In this document: piece after piece, positions 41,674 through 55,047 of the stretch
Layout of the letters: every line of letters begins with the position of its first letter
Position numbering within the stretch: the stretch's first letter is position 1
Origin: Laccaria trichodermophora
Lineage: Eukaryota > Basidiomycota > Agaricomycetes > Agaricales > Hydnangiaceae
NCBI GenBank assembly: GCA_018417955.1
Contig: JACTVC010000032.1
Coordinates: 248,001-312,000, forward strand
Length of the DNA: 64,000 bases
Reading direction: 5' to 3'
Program-made: the position numbers and the translations under genes
Notes under the pieces: model-generated
Database searches by the model: none
Told to the model about the DNA's origin: nothing
The model's input: only the letters and a program-made list of their open reading frames with translations

Positions 41674-44600
41674 TCACTCCAAACGTGATATATAGTTTCC
41701 GTCCGATTCCAAGCCAAGGTCAGGTCCCACGTATCTGCCCATATCACTATCAGAGAAATGCATAGAAGTAATGCACATAACTCACAATTTATTCCTTACC
41801 GAAAACTGCAGGAAGCTCTTCCAGTACGGATCGCGCTGCAATAGCGCCCCGTTTCCAACGACTACCAATAACTCTTTAGCACGAGTAATCGCCACATTCA
41901 TCCTATCCGCAAACGCCAGTCAAAAGTATGTCATCAAGTCAAAGAAAGACCCAACCGTTTTCGCTCGTAAATCAAACCGAGACCTTTTCTGATATCCTCA
42001 TCCAAGAACCGTTCCTGTGACCGTACGCAAGATATAACGACCACCCTGCTCTCCCGACCTTGGTAATCCTATAAGAAAAAATCGGGGTCAATGATAGCCT
42101 CGTTGTTCATCATCATTCAGATAGACACCAACCTCGACAGTACCAACATCAACAGCATTCAACATCTCCTTCCTCAGCTTCTCTCGCAACTTCCACACCT
42201 GCTCCCTCCACGGCGCCATAACCCCAATTTGCTCAGGGTGGAGCACAGGCTTGCATAAATGGGCATCCTTCAGTAACGATTTGATAACACCCACAACCTC
42301 CTCGATCTCGCCAGGGTTGTACCACGTAGCCCTCTGTGTGATGTGAATGATCAGGTCGAGACCGTCTACATTCAGGGGACTCAGCCGACGCACTTCGTCG
42401 TTGCTCTCCTCTTTGGAGTTGGTCCCGATTACCTTTAGCGGAAGCTTTGGGTTTGGAAGGCCAGACCATACCACAGTACCGTTCTTGGCAAATGGTTGTA
42501 ATGTATCATTGTAAAATATGGCTGATGGCGGCATCAGAATCACAGGATGGCTGCGGTAGTTCTACGATACGAGGGGCGTCATGGTTGTGCATGATTGAGA
42601 GGATGAGCCGTACCTTGACAAGATTGGTAGACGGCGCGAGAGAGGGCATGAGAGCCAACGAGTTTCCCTTCTTAGCCGTATATAGTGGTCTCTCGAATAG
42701 GCGTTCTAGTAGTGATACATTGAGTTCACCTGTGCGAGCCTCCTCCGATGTTACGATGGGGCCCACTGAGTGCATTTGAGATATCCATTCCAAAGTCAGA
42801 ATATCGAAACCTACGCTGATTAGGATCACCACAAAGCACTAATTGAGGTAGGAATGGTTTGGGAACAATTTCGTTGTCTGGCACATGGGGCACAATAACG
42901 GAGATAGGTATGAGGAGTTCGGGTTCGGACCCTTGGGCTGCCTAAGAGTCAGACAATCATCAGGTAATGATTGCGAAGGAAGCAAAAAATAAACCTCATC
43001 GATCAACAAATGCGTCCAATGCGGTTCAACGATATATTTCTGCGGTCGATGCGGATGGTAGTTTGCAGTAACCTCTTCCTCCATAGCCATCAAGGTTCTA
43101 TTGGTAAATTGTGCTCCCACAAGTATATTAGCGTCTAAACAGGAGCATATTACCACTCTATACTTGAAGAGGGTCTTCCAAGGGGGCAGGGCGAACTTGT
43201 CTTCTTCGACGTCTGTGAGAGGTGTACGCTTCAGGACAGTCAAGTTGGGGGACAAGGCAAACACACAGCAATATTGCATAATTTTATTGGGCACCTCAGC
43301 AAACGTTCTGTTTTGATCGTTCAATCGCAACATTTGTGATGGAGTAAGGTTTGGCTGAAGTCGTTGAGCGAGGGTATCCGTCGCTGGATTCGAGGGTGCG
43401 CAGAGGAGAACGCAAGCTTCAGGTTGAAGGCGGAGGATCTGGAGCACCGCTTCTACGACCGTCCTACAAACAATGTGAATATTCGCTCATTAACAGTGAA
43501 ACAATGTCCTGACCTGGTTTTACCCGTCCCAGGCGGACCACCAATAAGGTGAGGTACAGCCGATTGGTTCACCGCGATAGATGTTACTGCCACCTGGAAC
43601 ACATCGCGCTAAGCCCATAATCAGATGATAAAAATGGGCTCAAACAATACTCTTTGTTCTCTATTCAGACCCGGGTCAACCCATTCGTCTTCATTGATAA
43701 ATGCATTGTTCAAGAGGATACGGGGGGTGCCTTTTAAAAAGTCTTGCGGCTCAGGAAAAATCCAATGCCGAGCTATATTCATATTAGAGTCTTCAACCAA
43801 AACCTCACTAATTGAGGACACAGCAGCTTCCATTGCGCAAGACGGCGCAGCGTTGATCAGGAAGGAGATGTTGAAGGCAAGAGGGAGTTCATCTTCCGGA
43901 CCGAAAGCGGGTAGTCCATCTTCATATTTCTGTCCAAGGACTGGCGTTACGTAGGTTTGTATATGGATTTTCAAAGTCGGGCTATGTAAATCTGGGAGAC
44001 CCGTAAAAATTTAACAGCGAAAGGAAAAGAAGGACGCACGAACAAAACCTTCCCTCTTCCTCAAAGTCACAACCCTTCCTTCAAAAGCTTTCATACTACC
44101 AGTTTTCTTATCCTCGATTACCTCTCGCATGTGTACCAAGTCTCCAATATCTAACCTTGGATGATTTTCGCGTATACCAGGAACATAAAGCACAAATTGC
44201 GCATCGCTCCATATAGCCACGCTGACCTTGATTTTCCACAAAGTAATCTGCTCCTTTTGAGTGGTCATTGCGTCGAGCTCATGGCGCAGGATGCCAGTCC
44301 AATGCTCGTAATATGAAGCTGGATCGAGGGGCGGCCCACTTTCTTCTGGAGGTGGTGCAGCGAGTAAAGCAAGAGGGTGAGAGGATCTGACGATTTTGAT
44401 TAGACTGGGAAGAAAGTATGTTTGACGATATTGTAAAGGGGGAAATATAGCTATAGGTTCCAGAGGGTATAGGGTATGAGGTTGTTTTTGAATATCTTTT
44501 AAGTACTGAGGTATGAAAATATCTGCCTGGAAAGGGGGTAAGCGCAATACATCATCACTTGGTGAACTTACATATTTATCAAGTTGGAAGTTTTCTGATG

Positions 44601-45274
44601 TCTAAGGAGTGATATAATAAGCTATGGCATCTGATACAATAGAAAGCACTCGCTTGTATTTTTTCTTTACCCTTTTCACCAGTTGGTGAGAGTGGGGATT
44701 TTATGTCTTCATCGTCGTCGTCGTCCTTTACATCCATAAATGAAAGTGGAGGCAAGAGGTCAAGTTTTCGTTTTCGTCTTTTTTTGACTGGCTGTGTGAT
44801 TTTAATTTGCTTATTTTCTGGCTTCAAAGGCAAGAGTCCAGGTCTCGAACTGAACCCAGGAAGAGGAGCCAGACGACCTTTCCAGAACTCATGGACAGCA
44901 GGATTACCAGCTGGGTTTTGGACAGGGTGTAGTTGCATTGGGGGTGGCTTGAGAAGGCCTGGGGGAGAATTTGGGCGCCTAACATGGTGAGAGGGCGCGT
45001 TCTGTGGTGTGTACCATCCATGAGGATCAAGTTGGTAGTTTGAGTTCTGTGGGGGAGCCTGAGGGTTATGGGGCATCGGGCGAGTCTGATAAAGAAAGCC
45101 GTTTGGGGCAGGGCGTTGCGGGGAAGGATGATAAGCAGGAGGGTGGGGAAAAGGAGGTGGGGCGAGTGATCCGGCATGAATCCCGTATTGAGCGCCTACT
45201 TGCGGAGGTGGATGGGGGAATGGCGGGTGATAAGGAAGATAAGAGTGTGGATTATATCCATGCTGATGGTGCAT
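41674..45274 (-). CDS. MOV10/SDE3-like superfamily 1 RNA helicase
   Basis: Starts MHHQHGYNPHSYLPYHPPFP at 45274 with a long Pro/Tyr/His-rich N-terminus. A beta-barrel-like part follows (RLDIGDLVHMREVIEDKKTG, EGRVVTLRKREGFV). Helicase motifs then appear in order, split by introns: LIGGPPGTGKTRTVVEAVLQ (motif I), VLLCAPSNPATDTLAQRL (Ia), HWTHLLIDEAAQGSEPELL (II), QLVLCGDPNQ (III), NYRSHPVILMPPSAIFY (IV), QGRESRVVVISCVRSQE (V) and RMNVAITRAKELLVVVG (VI), with the end SDMGRYVGPDLGLES. This is the Upf1-like group, nearest by motif style to MOV10/SDE3/SAD-3, which act in RNA silencing in plants, animals and Neurospora. The silencing role here is inference. The exon near 44590-44680 is unclear. Its start lies 83 bp from the stop of the DUF1365 gene on the same strand. 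Confidence 0.82.
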
Positions 45275-45357
45275 AGGTTAAGAGAGAAACTAAGCCCATA
45301 CACACAGCAGTGACTCGGTACTACTAATGACACCAACAATTCAATTTCATTTATTTC

Positions 45358-47106
45358 CTACAACTGCAGCACTTCAGAGCCTTTAGCTATACACATGTAA
45401 ACACTCGCCGCCCTCTTCCATCGGAGCCATGGCTCTTGCCCTGCAACTACCCTTACACGAGCAAGTCTAAATAAAAAAGCTTCTAATGAGTCCAACAGAA
45501 GCGATAAAACTATCACGCTCCCTCTGATCACCACGTTGCTCTCGGCATCCAACGGATGGCAGGCAGGTACGGGATATGGTATCGTCTGACCTATACCTCT
45601 CAGGCGAAGGCGTTGCAAAATTCTCAAAGAACTTGACACCTGCGAAGCTGAGAACAATTCGATGAACAGGTCGCGGGATGACGCGAAAAATAGCTTTTCC
45701 GTGTCACTGCCGAGCAGGAGGGCATGCTGTGCAGACGGTGAGAGCAACAGAATAATGAACAGTTGGGAGGAGAGATATGAGATCGTCAAGTGGTTGTTCT
45801 CTGCTTGCGACAACGGGGAATATGAAAGCCGAGCTTTAGCAGGGTTCGCAGCGATAAGGGTGACGCCGATGCCTGTCTCTTGTACGCGACGAACAAGAAA
45901 GCTTGTTACGCATCTTTGAGCATATTTCTCAAGCAAGCCTTCATTCAACCATTTCACACCACCCCCTCTTCTGACGAGGTTTTTTGTGTCATCTGGCAGT
46001 CCTGAAATCCAGTCTTCAGCAGCGGGCAGGGGCTCTGGCCGCGGGTATACATCAAGTCGCTTCTGGTAGTGCAGCTTCCATGCCATAAGTAAGATACGTG
46101 GCATTGTAAGGAACAAGATCAACGGCGCTGTTGCGAGAGTCAGGAGAAGAGCAGGGGTTGTCAGAGGAACGGCTGAAGTCGGTCGAAGGAGCGCCGTCAG
46201 CTTGAGTTTGTCCGGGGAATGAGGTATCGACGTCGACGCAGTGTACAGATAGACGCGAACAGCAGGTCTAGGAGGCGGAGGGCTAGCTGACATCTTGACG
46301 CGCTCCAGGGTGGGTAGGTGACTTGGCTTCTTTACAGAAACTTTGTAAAACCCAGTTCGGTCGTTGAAAGGAGAGACGTGAAATTCCCGTGGAAATGTCC
46401 ATTGGTGGTCGTAACTAGGACCCGAACGGTGAGTTATACTTTGTTCATTCTTTGAGAGTCTAGGCACTAACCCTCTCGATGGAGTTTCGTCCTCGTTGTG
46501 GTTCACCTTGAGGACATGGATATGACTCTCCCCAAAAGTATTATGAATCTAAAGCACCGAAAAATGAGGAAGCCATAGAAACCTCAATGACACAGCACAC
46601 ACCTCCAGAATGGTAATCCACAAATCACCATTCTTGTAACAGAAGTAAACGGTAAGTGGATTGATCCCCTCAAACCCAAGGAAACTGGGCATGGTCATCA
46701 TCCACGCATCTTCCATCGTATCCAGATAACCACGGTGTCTCAAAATTCCCTCCAACTTGTGGCGGATCGACAGACCCTTCTCGCCAGTTATATAGGAGTC
46801 GGACCGGAGACCAACAAGCCTTCCCCACAAACCTCCGTGGCCAAAAATCCAACCACGCCCCAGGTCTAATGAGCCACGTTCCAAGGCGTCCAGAGATACG
46901 AGAAAAGAGAGCGTAGGATATGTAAACGCGTGCGACGCCGCCAAAGGAAGGTGTCTCGCGTGTGTTACCTGATTCCGTAAAACGTATGCTTGGGGACGAA
47001 AATGCTCGCTGGGTTCATCAGACTTTCTTCTTCCGTAAAACAAAGCAGAAGTAGACAAAATCAGAGCAAGAACGATGAGCACACCATCCTGCGGTGTTAG
47101 TGCCAT
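45358..47106 (-). CDS. DUF1365-domain protein
   Basis: Starts MALTPQDGVLIVLALILSTS, a single N-terminal membrane anchor. The DUF1365 pattern follows: NQVTHARHLPLAASHAFTYP, LVSLDALERGSLDLGRGWIF, FLGFEGINPLTVYFCYKNGD, and after an intron near 46507-46548 IHNTFGESHIHVLK, then FPREFHVSPFNDRTGFYKVS. A C-terminal region has a further hydrophobic segment (LLLTLATAPLILFLTMPRIL) and helical text, ending KGSEVLQL. The family is found next to fatty-acid cyclopropane synthase and amine-oxidase genes in bacteria, pointing to lipid metabolism, but no activity is proven. It diverges from the AT-hook gene with about 160 bp between start codons. Confidence 0.85.
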
Positions 47107-47266
47107 TTAGCGGCTAAGACGGTCTTGGCGGCCTCTACAGTGTTGTTTGCCGTCGACGGGATTTCCAAACAACACGTTCACATGATCATGGGCCAAGTTC
47201 GGAGTCTGAGCGTGCTCGTCGTTCCACCCTTTCCCCTCCTTCTCTTATCTATTTACGGAGTATTTC

Positions 47267-49547
47267 ATGTCCACAAACCCGTCTGGTAGTGAAATTAAAC
47301 CTCTGCCACCCGTTCTGGATGTAGAGGAAAGCCGCGCGAAACGACTACAACGTCAACAGGCCCGCTTTCGTGCGAGAGGAGGGTGAGTGTTCAAATAACC
47401 ATCAAGAGAAATAGGCTCGTAACCTTGTTCGAGATAGGATATTTGTTCCTTCCAACAGGAACCTTCTGGCTGATATTCTTCTCGGCCGAGCTGCACCAAG
47501 ACAGTCACCACGGAGATCTCGTTCAAGGAGTTTATCATGTTCTCCTTCGAAGCCTAATGGGGGAAATACTGTTGTCGATGAGCGGGGACAACAGGTGCAC
47601 CTGGATACGAATGCCATTCGCAGGAGCCCTCGGAAGGCCAAGGCTGGCGTTAAGGAACGACCCGTGTCGGCTGGTGAGTCCTCATCAAGCACCTTGATGC
47701 GAACGCCTCAAACATCAACCACTGCAGGTCCGTCACGGGAAAAGCCAATCAGCGCTCTCAAGAAGTCATCAGCTTCAAAAGGGAAGAAAAAAGCGCCAGG
47801 TAATGAAAGCAGATCACGGACATTGATAGCTTTTCATCATTCTTTCATAGATCCTGACATCAGCGAAGATGCGCCCGTGAAGAAAGCTCGAGGTAGACCA
47901 AGTAAGAAAGCAGTCCCTCCTGAGGAGGAGGATGAGGAGAACGCGAAGCAAGCAGCCAAGACGACATCTCGGAAGGGCAGGAAACCTACAGCGACCAAGC
48001 TAACTGCTTCGCAGAAAAAGGGCAAGCCTAAAGCCGTAGCGAGGCCTGAAGTCGCAGAACGTGACGGTGACCCTCACGAAGAGGTGAAGTCGAAACGGAA
48101 GAACCAGAAACCTGCAACGACCAAGCCAACTGCTGCGCAAAAAAGGGGGAAGGCTAAAGCTTTGGAAGAGCCTGAGGTTGTAGAATGTGGGGAGGTTGAT
48201 GCTGAGCCTTACGAAGAGTTAAAGTCGAAGTCTAGGGCACGTAAGAGCTCTAAACTTGCGGTGACATCGTTAAAGGACGCCACTGGTCAGTGCATCTACT
48301 GACAAGCTCAATATTTTTCTGATCTATTTAATTTTAGTGGCTGACTCTGACGCTAAACGGAAGCCTGCCGTCAAAACGTCGAATGACCCTCCGAAACGCA
48401 CGCGTTCAAAGAAACCAAAGGGAGTATATGTTGAGGTCTCAGAGGATGATGATGATCTCCCAGAACCACCTCCAAAAAAGTCTTCCAAATCAACATCTAG
48501 GTCTAAACAACCTGCTCTGTCTTCAAACGGAGAGCCCAGCACACAAGTGACTAAACTGAAACCGGTTGGAAAGAGCTTGACTGAACTCAAGCGTGCGCGC
48601 CCAAAGAAACCAGCTGAAGCATCTGTCGCTTTGTCTGAGGAGGATGATGATGATCTCCCACAACCGCCCCCCAAAAGGTCTTCCAAGTCAGCACCCAGGC
48701 CTCAGCGATCTGCTCTGGCATCTGACGGCAAGAAGCCTCTTTCGGTCATAGAAGAGGAAGAAGAAGAGGAGGAGGGGTCTCCAGTCGACAAGAACGCGAA
48801 GAGAGATGGGGGCATGGCTGCATCAGTAAGACCCAGAAAGCGCACTTTCAACGAAACTACGTCTATGCAAGAGGACACTCTCGACGCAGACGACCATCCT
48901 CTGCGCAAGCGCTGCAAGACAGTGGCTCCCAGCAAGCCTGCCTCACAGATCAAGGAAGATATCAATACATCATCTGATCCCAACAACGCGCCAATCTCAC
49001 GCAAGCAGGCTAAAGCCGTTCGGGGGAAACCTAGACCTCGAAAAGCGCCCGCAGCTGCCGAGGAGGTAGACAAGGCGCCGAAAAGCGATAGTAGCTCTAC
49101 GAAGCGGAAGAAAACTGTTGTCCAGCAACTTGGGGAACGTCCTTCCAAGAAGTCCAAGGTAGAAACAACAAGCACTGATAAATCTTTTGCTAGTGAAGCC
49201 CTTGAAAGTGAGGCTATGGCGAACACTAACGGAAGGCAGACAAAGACAAAGAGAACGTGAGTGGCCCTCGAGATACCTCGCTTAAGTTGCCATTCTTAAC
49301 ATTTCAGTAGGAAGACTTCCAAGAAGGAGAACACTCGAGGTGTCCCAAAGGCCTCTGAGGATTCAAAAGTGTGATCCATTTTTCTCTCATTCCGTCAATG
49401 CCTAACGCCCATCATCGCTTTCAGGTTTATACCAAAGTCGCACCTCACAAAGGTCCTCCACAGAGTGTGCTACTACGCATTCAAAAGATTGCACCTCGCA
49501 AGCATGATGATGACAATGAACCTGACCCCATTGACTTTCTATCGTGA
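47267..49547 (+). CDS. Lysine-rich, AT-hook-containing nuclear protein of unknown function
   Basis: Exon 1 starts MSTNPSGSEIKPLPPVLDVE at 47267 and ends RARGG; exon 2 from 47459 reads NLLADILLGRAAPRQSPRRS. Downstream exons are strongly basic with acidic clusters. An AT-hook-like core, KKARGRPSKKA, lies near 47880. Two internal duplications are visible: GRKPTATKLTASQKKGKPKA against NQKPATTKPTAAQKRGKAKA, and SEDDDDLPEPPPKKSSKS against SEEDDDDLPQPPPKRSSKS. Many KRxK-type signals suggest a nuclear place. A short last part (KVAPHKGPPQSVLLRIQKIA) ends DPIDFLS at 49547. No catalytic domain or known family was recognised. A chromatin or DNA-binding role is inferred only from composition and the AT-hook. 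Confidence 0.7.
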
Positions 49548-49711
49548 CCTACTTACATATTTATCCATTTTGTCGATTTGTAGACATCAACCTCAATCGC
49601 ATTTCATGTCCATGTACTTATACCAGACAATTTCACATTGTGTCTCTCGGAGCATCTCAGAGTCTTCCACAGTCATGCATTAGTATACGTATAAAGTACG
49701 GTAGCGATTGA

Positions 49712-52700
49712 CTACCTAAAGTTACTAGATAAACCGTCCAGAGACGGTCGACGGCGAGGATCTACTGGCTGCACAACTTCTACAATGTCCATTGGAGCAG
49801 TGAAAAGATCAGCGGGCGGTGGGTGCATCGGCGTCGACGGACCAGAAATCCGACTTGATTCCGCAGGCGTCACTGCACCGTTCCGTCCTTCATCCTCCTC
49901 CTCCTCCCCTTCTCCTTCACTTGCCGAATCCGGATCCATATCCATGGCCTCTTCAACTGACATGGGTAGAACGTCCATGGCCACATCTCCATCAGCCGAA
50001 TTAGGGGTCGCCATGGACGTCGATGGCGTGGTTTGTATTGTTGAAGAGGATGAAGGTCTGTCATGTTTGCCAGACTTTTCAAGTTTGCGAAGGATCTTAG
50101 CAATGTACTCCTTAGCAAACTTCTTGATTTTGGAGATTTTCTCCTCTGAAAGCGCATCCAGATTTCCCTCACGGTAGCTGGAAGACTTCTTTTCCTTCTC
50201 GGCGATGACCTGCGTCAACTGATAAAGCTCAGTACAACATGTCGTCAACAGAGATCGCCGTACATACCTCCTTCGCATGTTTTTTGAACAGGTCATGGTT
50301 CAACGACTTTGCATATTTTGACATGCACTTCACGACCACCGCGCCAACAAGTTTTAATAGCCTCTTCTCTTTGTTCGCCTCCTTCTCCTCGGGAGTTAAG
50401 GCCTTCTTAGGAGTCTTGGATTTTTTCCGGGCAGCCCTCTCTTCTGCAGCCTGTGCCTTGGCCTTGGCTTCAGCAGCGGCAGCGGCAGCGGCTTCTTCTT
50501 CTTTGGCAGCACTTTCGGCCGCCGCGGCAATGATCGCCTGAACCTCCTCGCGTGTAGCTTTTGCAACTTTTGAAGCATCCTGGCCAATGTGAGGTGGTAA
50601 CGGCGGCTGAACTCGTTTCGGTAGGAGGTAAGATGGGAGACCCCCCACGAATTTACTAGGCGGCAGTATGCGAACTGGTGGGTCGCGAAATATAATGTCT
50701 TCAACAGACTTGATACGTTTTGAATCATGTATATCATTATCATCGTTCGCAAGAATGAGAGCTGGGGATTCATCCTCATCGTCCTACACAGATCAACATT
50801 CAAAAAAAGAGTCATTAACAAAGTTTATTCCACTGACCTTCTTAACTCGCTTTGGTATTCGATTGTATAGGGGCAAACTCTCCCAATGTTCGAGGAGCTG
50901 CGAGATTTTCCTTTCAGATTCATGGGGAGAAAAGCCCATCACATGCGTACCTTCTGGGCTATTTCTTTCACTGCGTCGTTGTCGAGCTCAGTGCATGATT
51001 GTACCGGTTCCATTACTCTTGAATCTACGACCTTGTTCCTGTTAAGCAAAGGCCATGTAGTCATGCACTCGAGGGCCTTATGTGCACGCATCAGAACGAA
51101 GCCTTTGACACTCAACACGTCACTCGCCAGCAATATCAAGTCAATGTTTGTAGGATAATCATCCAAAACATTCTTCATGAGCGTGTATCCACGCAAACGC
51201 ATGATCTGTCGCAGCGCTGCTTGATCCTCGGTTATCTACACAAGCCACCATAAGTGTTACGAAGGTCGCCGATGATGGATATAGTACCTTGATGCGTGTC
51301 AGTAGTTTATATAGGACCTTGCGACTTTGAGTTTGCCGTATGGCTTGCACGACCTTTGGAACATCCTTCTCAACAATCGGCTTCATCGTGGGCTTAATAA
51401 AGATAAATGAGCATAGGAATTAAAAAGACGATGCCGAGCCATACCATGAAATCCGGATCGTCGATCTTCTTGCCCTTCTTCTTCTTTGTCCCCTTGAGCG
51501 CCATGAGGTCTTGTTCGTCAGTGATTCCAAGAGCTACAATGAGGTCTAGTAGAGGGCAGAAGGTGAGAAATATGTAAACGAACCATCAAGATACAAGTCG
51601 TCCATTGTTACTATGTCCGTCTGAGTCTTTCCTCCAATGAAGCCCACACAATTGGGTTCCCCGCAATAGCATATTTGGGCTTGATGGCTAGATTTCCAGA
51701 ATATAAGAATATCATTGCCCGTGAACCCTAAGTTCAACTCACCCGTAACGATCAACGTTGTAATTGAAAGTCAACTCCTCATACTGCTTGATGTCACGTT
51801 TTGCGAAGATTCCCATCCGAACGTGATGTCCAATCGTCCACTTCGCGACGTAGCAATTGGGGCTGCAGCTGTGATTGGCGAAGCGCCCGATCCCTCCGCC
51901 CTTCGTTGCGTCGATAAACTGTGGGATATTGGGCGACAAATGATCCCAGGAGCACATTTGAACGCACCTCATCCTTCTGCAGCATCATGAAATAAAAGTG
52001 TTGAATGCCTTCGAGAGCATAATCTCGCATACGCTTCTTGAAGGAGGTAGGATTGACAACGTCCCCGACATATTCATAGATGAAGGTGTCCCTGAACGTC
52101 AGATCAGTGGGAAGTTGAGTGAGCAATTTTCAGGACACACCTTGGAAGGTCCTCTTCCGCCCTCAAGCCGAACCCCTTCTTCTCCGTCAGGACAATGTCG
52201 ATATTGGCGTACTCTCTCTTCTGAAACCTGATGAAATGTAACGTTCGCATAGTGGTCAAATTTAGAAATGCAATTCTTGCCTTTGGTTCTGGCAGTAAGA
52301 ACGACAGCGACAGTCCTCGGGCAGGCACTCGACTTGTGTTAATCTGTTAATGCAGTCGGAGTACGGACCACACGCTTTGTCGTGACTGTCGACGCCTGTG
52401 AGCGACAGTGTGTCAGCAAAACGCCTCACCGCACGTAGACTACCTCGTTGTATAGAATATGCTGAAACTACAGAAAATGTGCGAAACTGACCATGTTCAT
52501 AGACGCAATCACACGTCATGCTTTCGAGGACCTCTCTCGAGCGGCCCAAAGACTTGTTCTGGTAATTATTGGCAGAAATCTCATTGAAAGTGCTCAGGGC
52601 GTCTGTGCGTGCGATCGGAAGGTTGCCAATAAGCTGGGGACCTGGGCTAGAGGGCTTTCGTAAGTTCGTGACGGGCGTTGGAGGTGGGGAGGCGGATGTT

Positions 52701-53023
52701 GTAGTGGGAGTGCCATTCATGGTGGATGGTGGAGGGGTAGGGCTTGGGGTGGGCGATGATTTGAACTTTTGGGGCAGCGTATCTGCCACAAGAGTGGAGG
52801 GAGAGGCCGGAGATGCGACCATGTCTGCCTTAACGTTGAAATCCATCTTAACATCGAGATTCATGGCTGCACCTGTTGAGAGAGAAAATGAGGGTAAAGG
52901 AGTGGCATCAACGTCTTGAACCGTGGGTGGTGGTGGTGGTGGAGACAAATCAGAAACCTGCTTGCTAGGGACTGATGGGCTCAGAGTCTGGCTCTGTTTT
53001 GCCACTGAGCGCATGTTGGACAT
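49712..53023 (-). CDS. SET2: Histone H3 lysine-36 methyltransferase Set2
   Basis: Starts [20 protein letters not shown] at 53023. A Pro/Ser-rich N-terminus precedes the AWS domain (CDCVYEHG, intron, [20 protein letters not shown], then [20 protein letters not shown]). The SET domain follows ([74 protein letters not shown]), with post-[24 protein letters not shown]-domain-like helical region is near 51330-50950. The C-terminal SRI domain ([20 protein letters not shown], then [20 protein letters not shown]) binds the phosphorylated RNA polymerase II tail. A low-complexity tail ends LDGLSSNFR. No WW motif was clearly seen. All SET catalytic motifs are intact. It is divergent to RPA49. Confidence 0.93.
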
Positions 53024-53358
53024 TATAGCCAGCCTACAATGGACGGCTCAAAGATGTCAGAGCGGCGAGGGCTTGACCTGAATGACCTGGCTGTGTCAAT
53101 CTCTGCGTTTAAGAACGCCCGGGACGTTGTGCCCCCAGGCTGCAAGCAGTAGAGGTCAACACAACGCCAACGATAGACAAGACAGAGGTATAGCGAAGCA
53201 AATAGCGACTAGTCCAGTGGCCGTATGTACATAGAGAGTTGGAGCGGAAGGCCAAATAAATTTCATTCGACGGTGGTTGTTTTGCTCAAACCTTTTCTTC
53301 GCCAAATCGCGACTTTCCCCCACTTTCTGATACCAATCACACTCTTCCTCCGACCACT

Positions 53359-55047
53359 ATGTCAACAGCTAAATCTTCGTCAAAGAAGAGAAAACGTAGC
53401 GCAAGCCCCGAGAGTCTGTCTTTTAGGCTTTCAACATCAACACCCGCCGAAGTAGGACCACTGCTTGGTAAGATCCCTTCCACTTTCAAGGAATAGTGAA
53501 TGGACTTCCATCAGTGACCTACCCAGCCCTGCAAGCACCCTCCTCAACTGTGTTCAAGTGCTACGCTCGAAAAAAAATAAAAACAAAAAGTCAAGGAAAT
53601 GACGCTGAGGACCTGAAAAGTCAAGATCTTCTGGCTGTTGGAGAAACTGATAGTGTCGAATTCGTGACGAATGACAGTGAAAGCAGAAAAGTCGCGGGTT
53701 TGGGATGCCAGTTAGTATCTCACTCCATCCTGCCTATTCGGTAAATTGATTTTGTCGCGTTCTGGGTAGCTATCTTGTGGCAGCACATAACCGGCGGACG
53801 GGATCACTCTCTATACTACCTATGCCCAAGTCCCCTCACGTCCTAACCCGTACAGTAAAGGCCCTGAAATCCATTCCCCCTGCGGCTGCCCCCTCGAAAA
53901 CTCAATTCCGTGAAGCTCGTGCGGCTCTAGGCGAAACTTTTGGGACCAAGAAGGCTAAAGCTGCAATTAAAGCTCAGGAGCGAAATGTCGTTGATGTTGG
54001 CGCTATGGAGGGAGTCATGGGATATGTCATGGATAGCATTGACAAAGGTGCAGGCGGGCTTATGTCAACAGGTTCGAGTACAACTCTGCGTCTGCGCCTG
54101 ACTTTATCTGACACTCGCTTTCGTCGCCTAGAGGAGGCCAAGGATGCTGCTGACCAAAACAGATTAATCCCTCCCTTCAATGCCACGACAACGGATCCTT
54201 CGGATGTATATCCTCTGCATGACATCATACCTGAAGCGGAATGGAAAGCGCTCTCTGTCACCGCTTTCGATGATGCTAATGATGATAAGGAGCGCATTGC
54301 CTTACTTCCTTTCCGATACTCCAAATGGCTCACCACCCACCTGAGCAACATTTTTCAGGAAACGGAGAAATCAAAAAAGAAGCACATGTTCGAATACTTC
54401 CGTTGTCCCACATTTTTGCTTATGCTCATGTTGAGTCCAGGAAAATTCTGCTTTACATTTCTGCCATGCTTGGCTTCAGGCAAGCACTTCTTCGGAAGGA
54501 CTTCGACAAAGATCAGCTGTACGAAAAGTTTAGCGGGGTTCCCAGCATAGTATTGGATAGTCTTGTGTCAAGATTCACCGAAGTTTCCCGAGGATCAACG
54601 AAGTGCGTTTGTTTTTATCCGAGTGACCTCATGTATAATTAAAAATTTTCAATCACAGACATCAGGCGACATCGACAACAAAAACTTTGATCTTGACGAA
54701 CATCTTTGCTCTTTGTTTGAAGTTGGACAAGTTTGCATCAGATACGGATCTTCTAGCTCATGACCTAAGCATGAAAGCTTCCGAGTAAGCCGTTTGTTCT
54801 CGACTATTCACAATGCTCTAATTTTTATTTCGACAGAGTTAACCAGCTATTTAAATCTCTTGGTAGGTTTCTAGCTCTGACGTTTAAGTTTTCTTAATCA
54901 TTCGACTGGTTAGGCTGTAAAATCACGACACTCGGCGAGAGGGAGAGAACCAGACTCAGCATCCCAGACAGTTCTGCGTCAACGAAGCGAGCTGTGTTGA
55001 ATGCCCCCGTGGTGTTCCCTAAACCAAGGATAAAGAGAAAGACTTGA
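53359..55047 (+). CDS. RPA49: DNA-directed RNA polymerase I subunit RPA49 (A49-like)
   Basis: Starts MSTAKSSSKKRKRSASPESL. The dimerisation module includes STVFKCYARKKIKTK and, after introns, YLVAAHNRRTGSLSILPMPK and SPHVLTRTVKALKSIPPAAA, all typical of A49. The linker has FREARAALGETFGTKKAKAA. The tandem winged-helix part includes LLPFRYSKWLTTHLSNIFQE, KILLYISAMLGFRQALLRKD and LYEKFSGVPSIVLDSLVSRF, with the last exons giving VNQLFKSLGCKITTLGERER and a tail ending PRIKRKT at 55047. A49 with A34.5 stimulates Pol I initiation and elongation on rDNA. Several short introns are implied, two of them read here (54076-54129 region and near 54795-54840). The call is firm from motif order. Confidence 0.85.
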
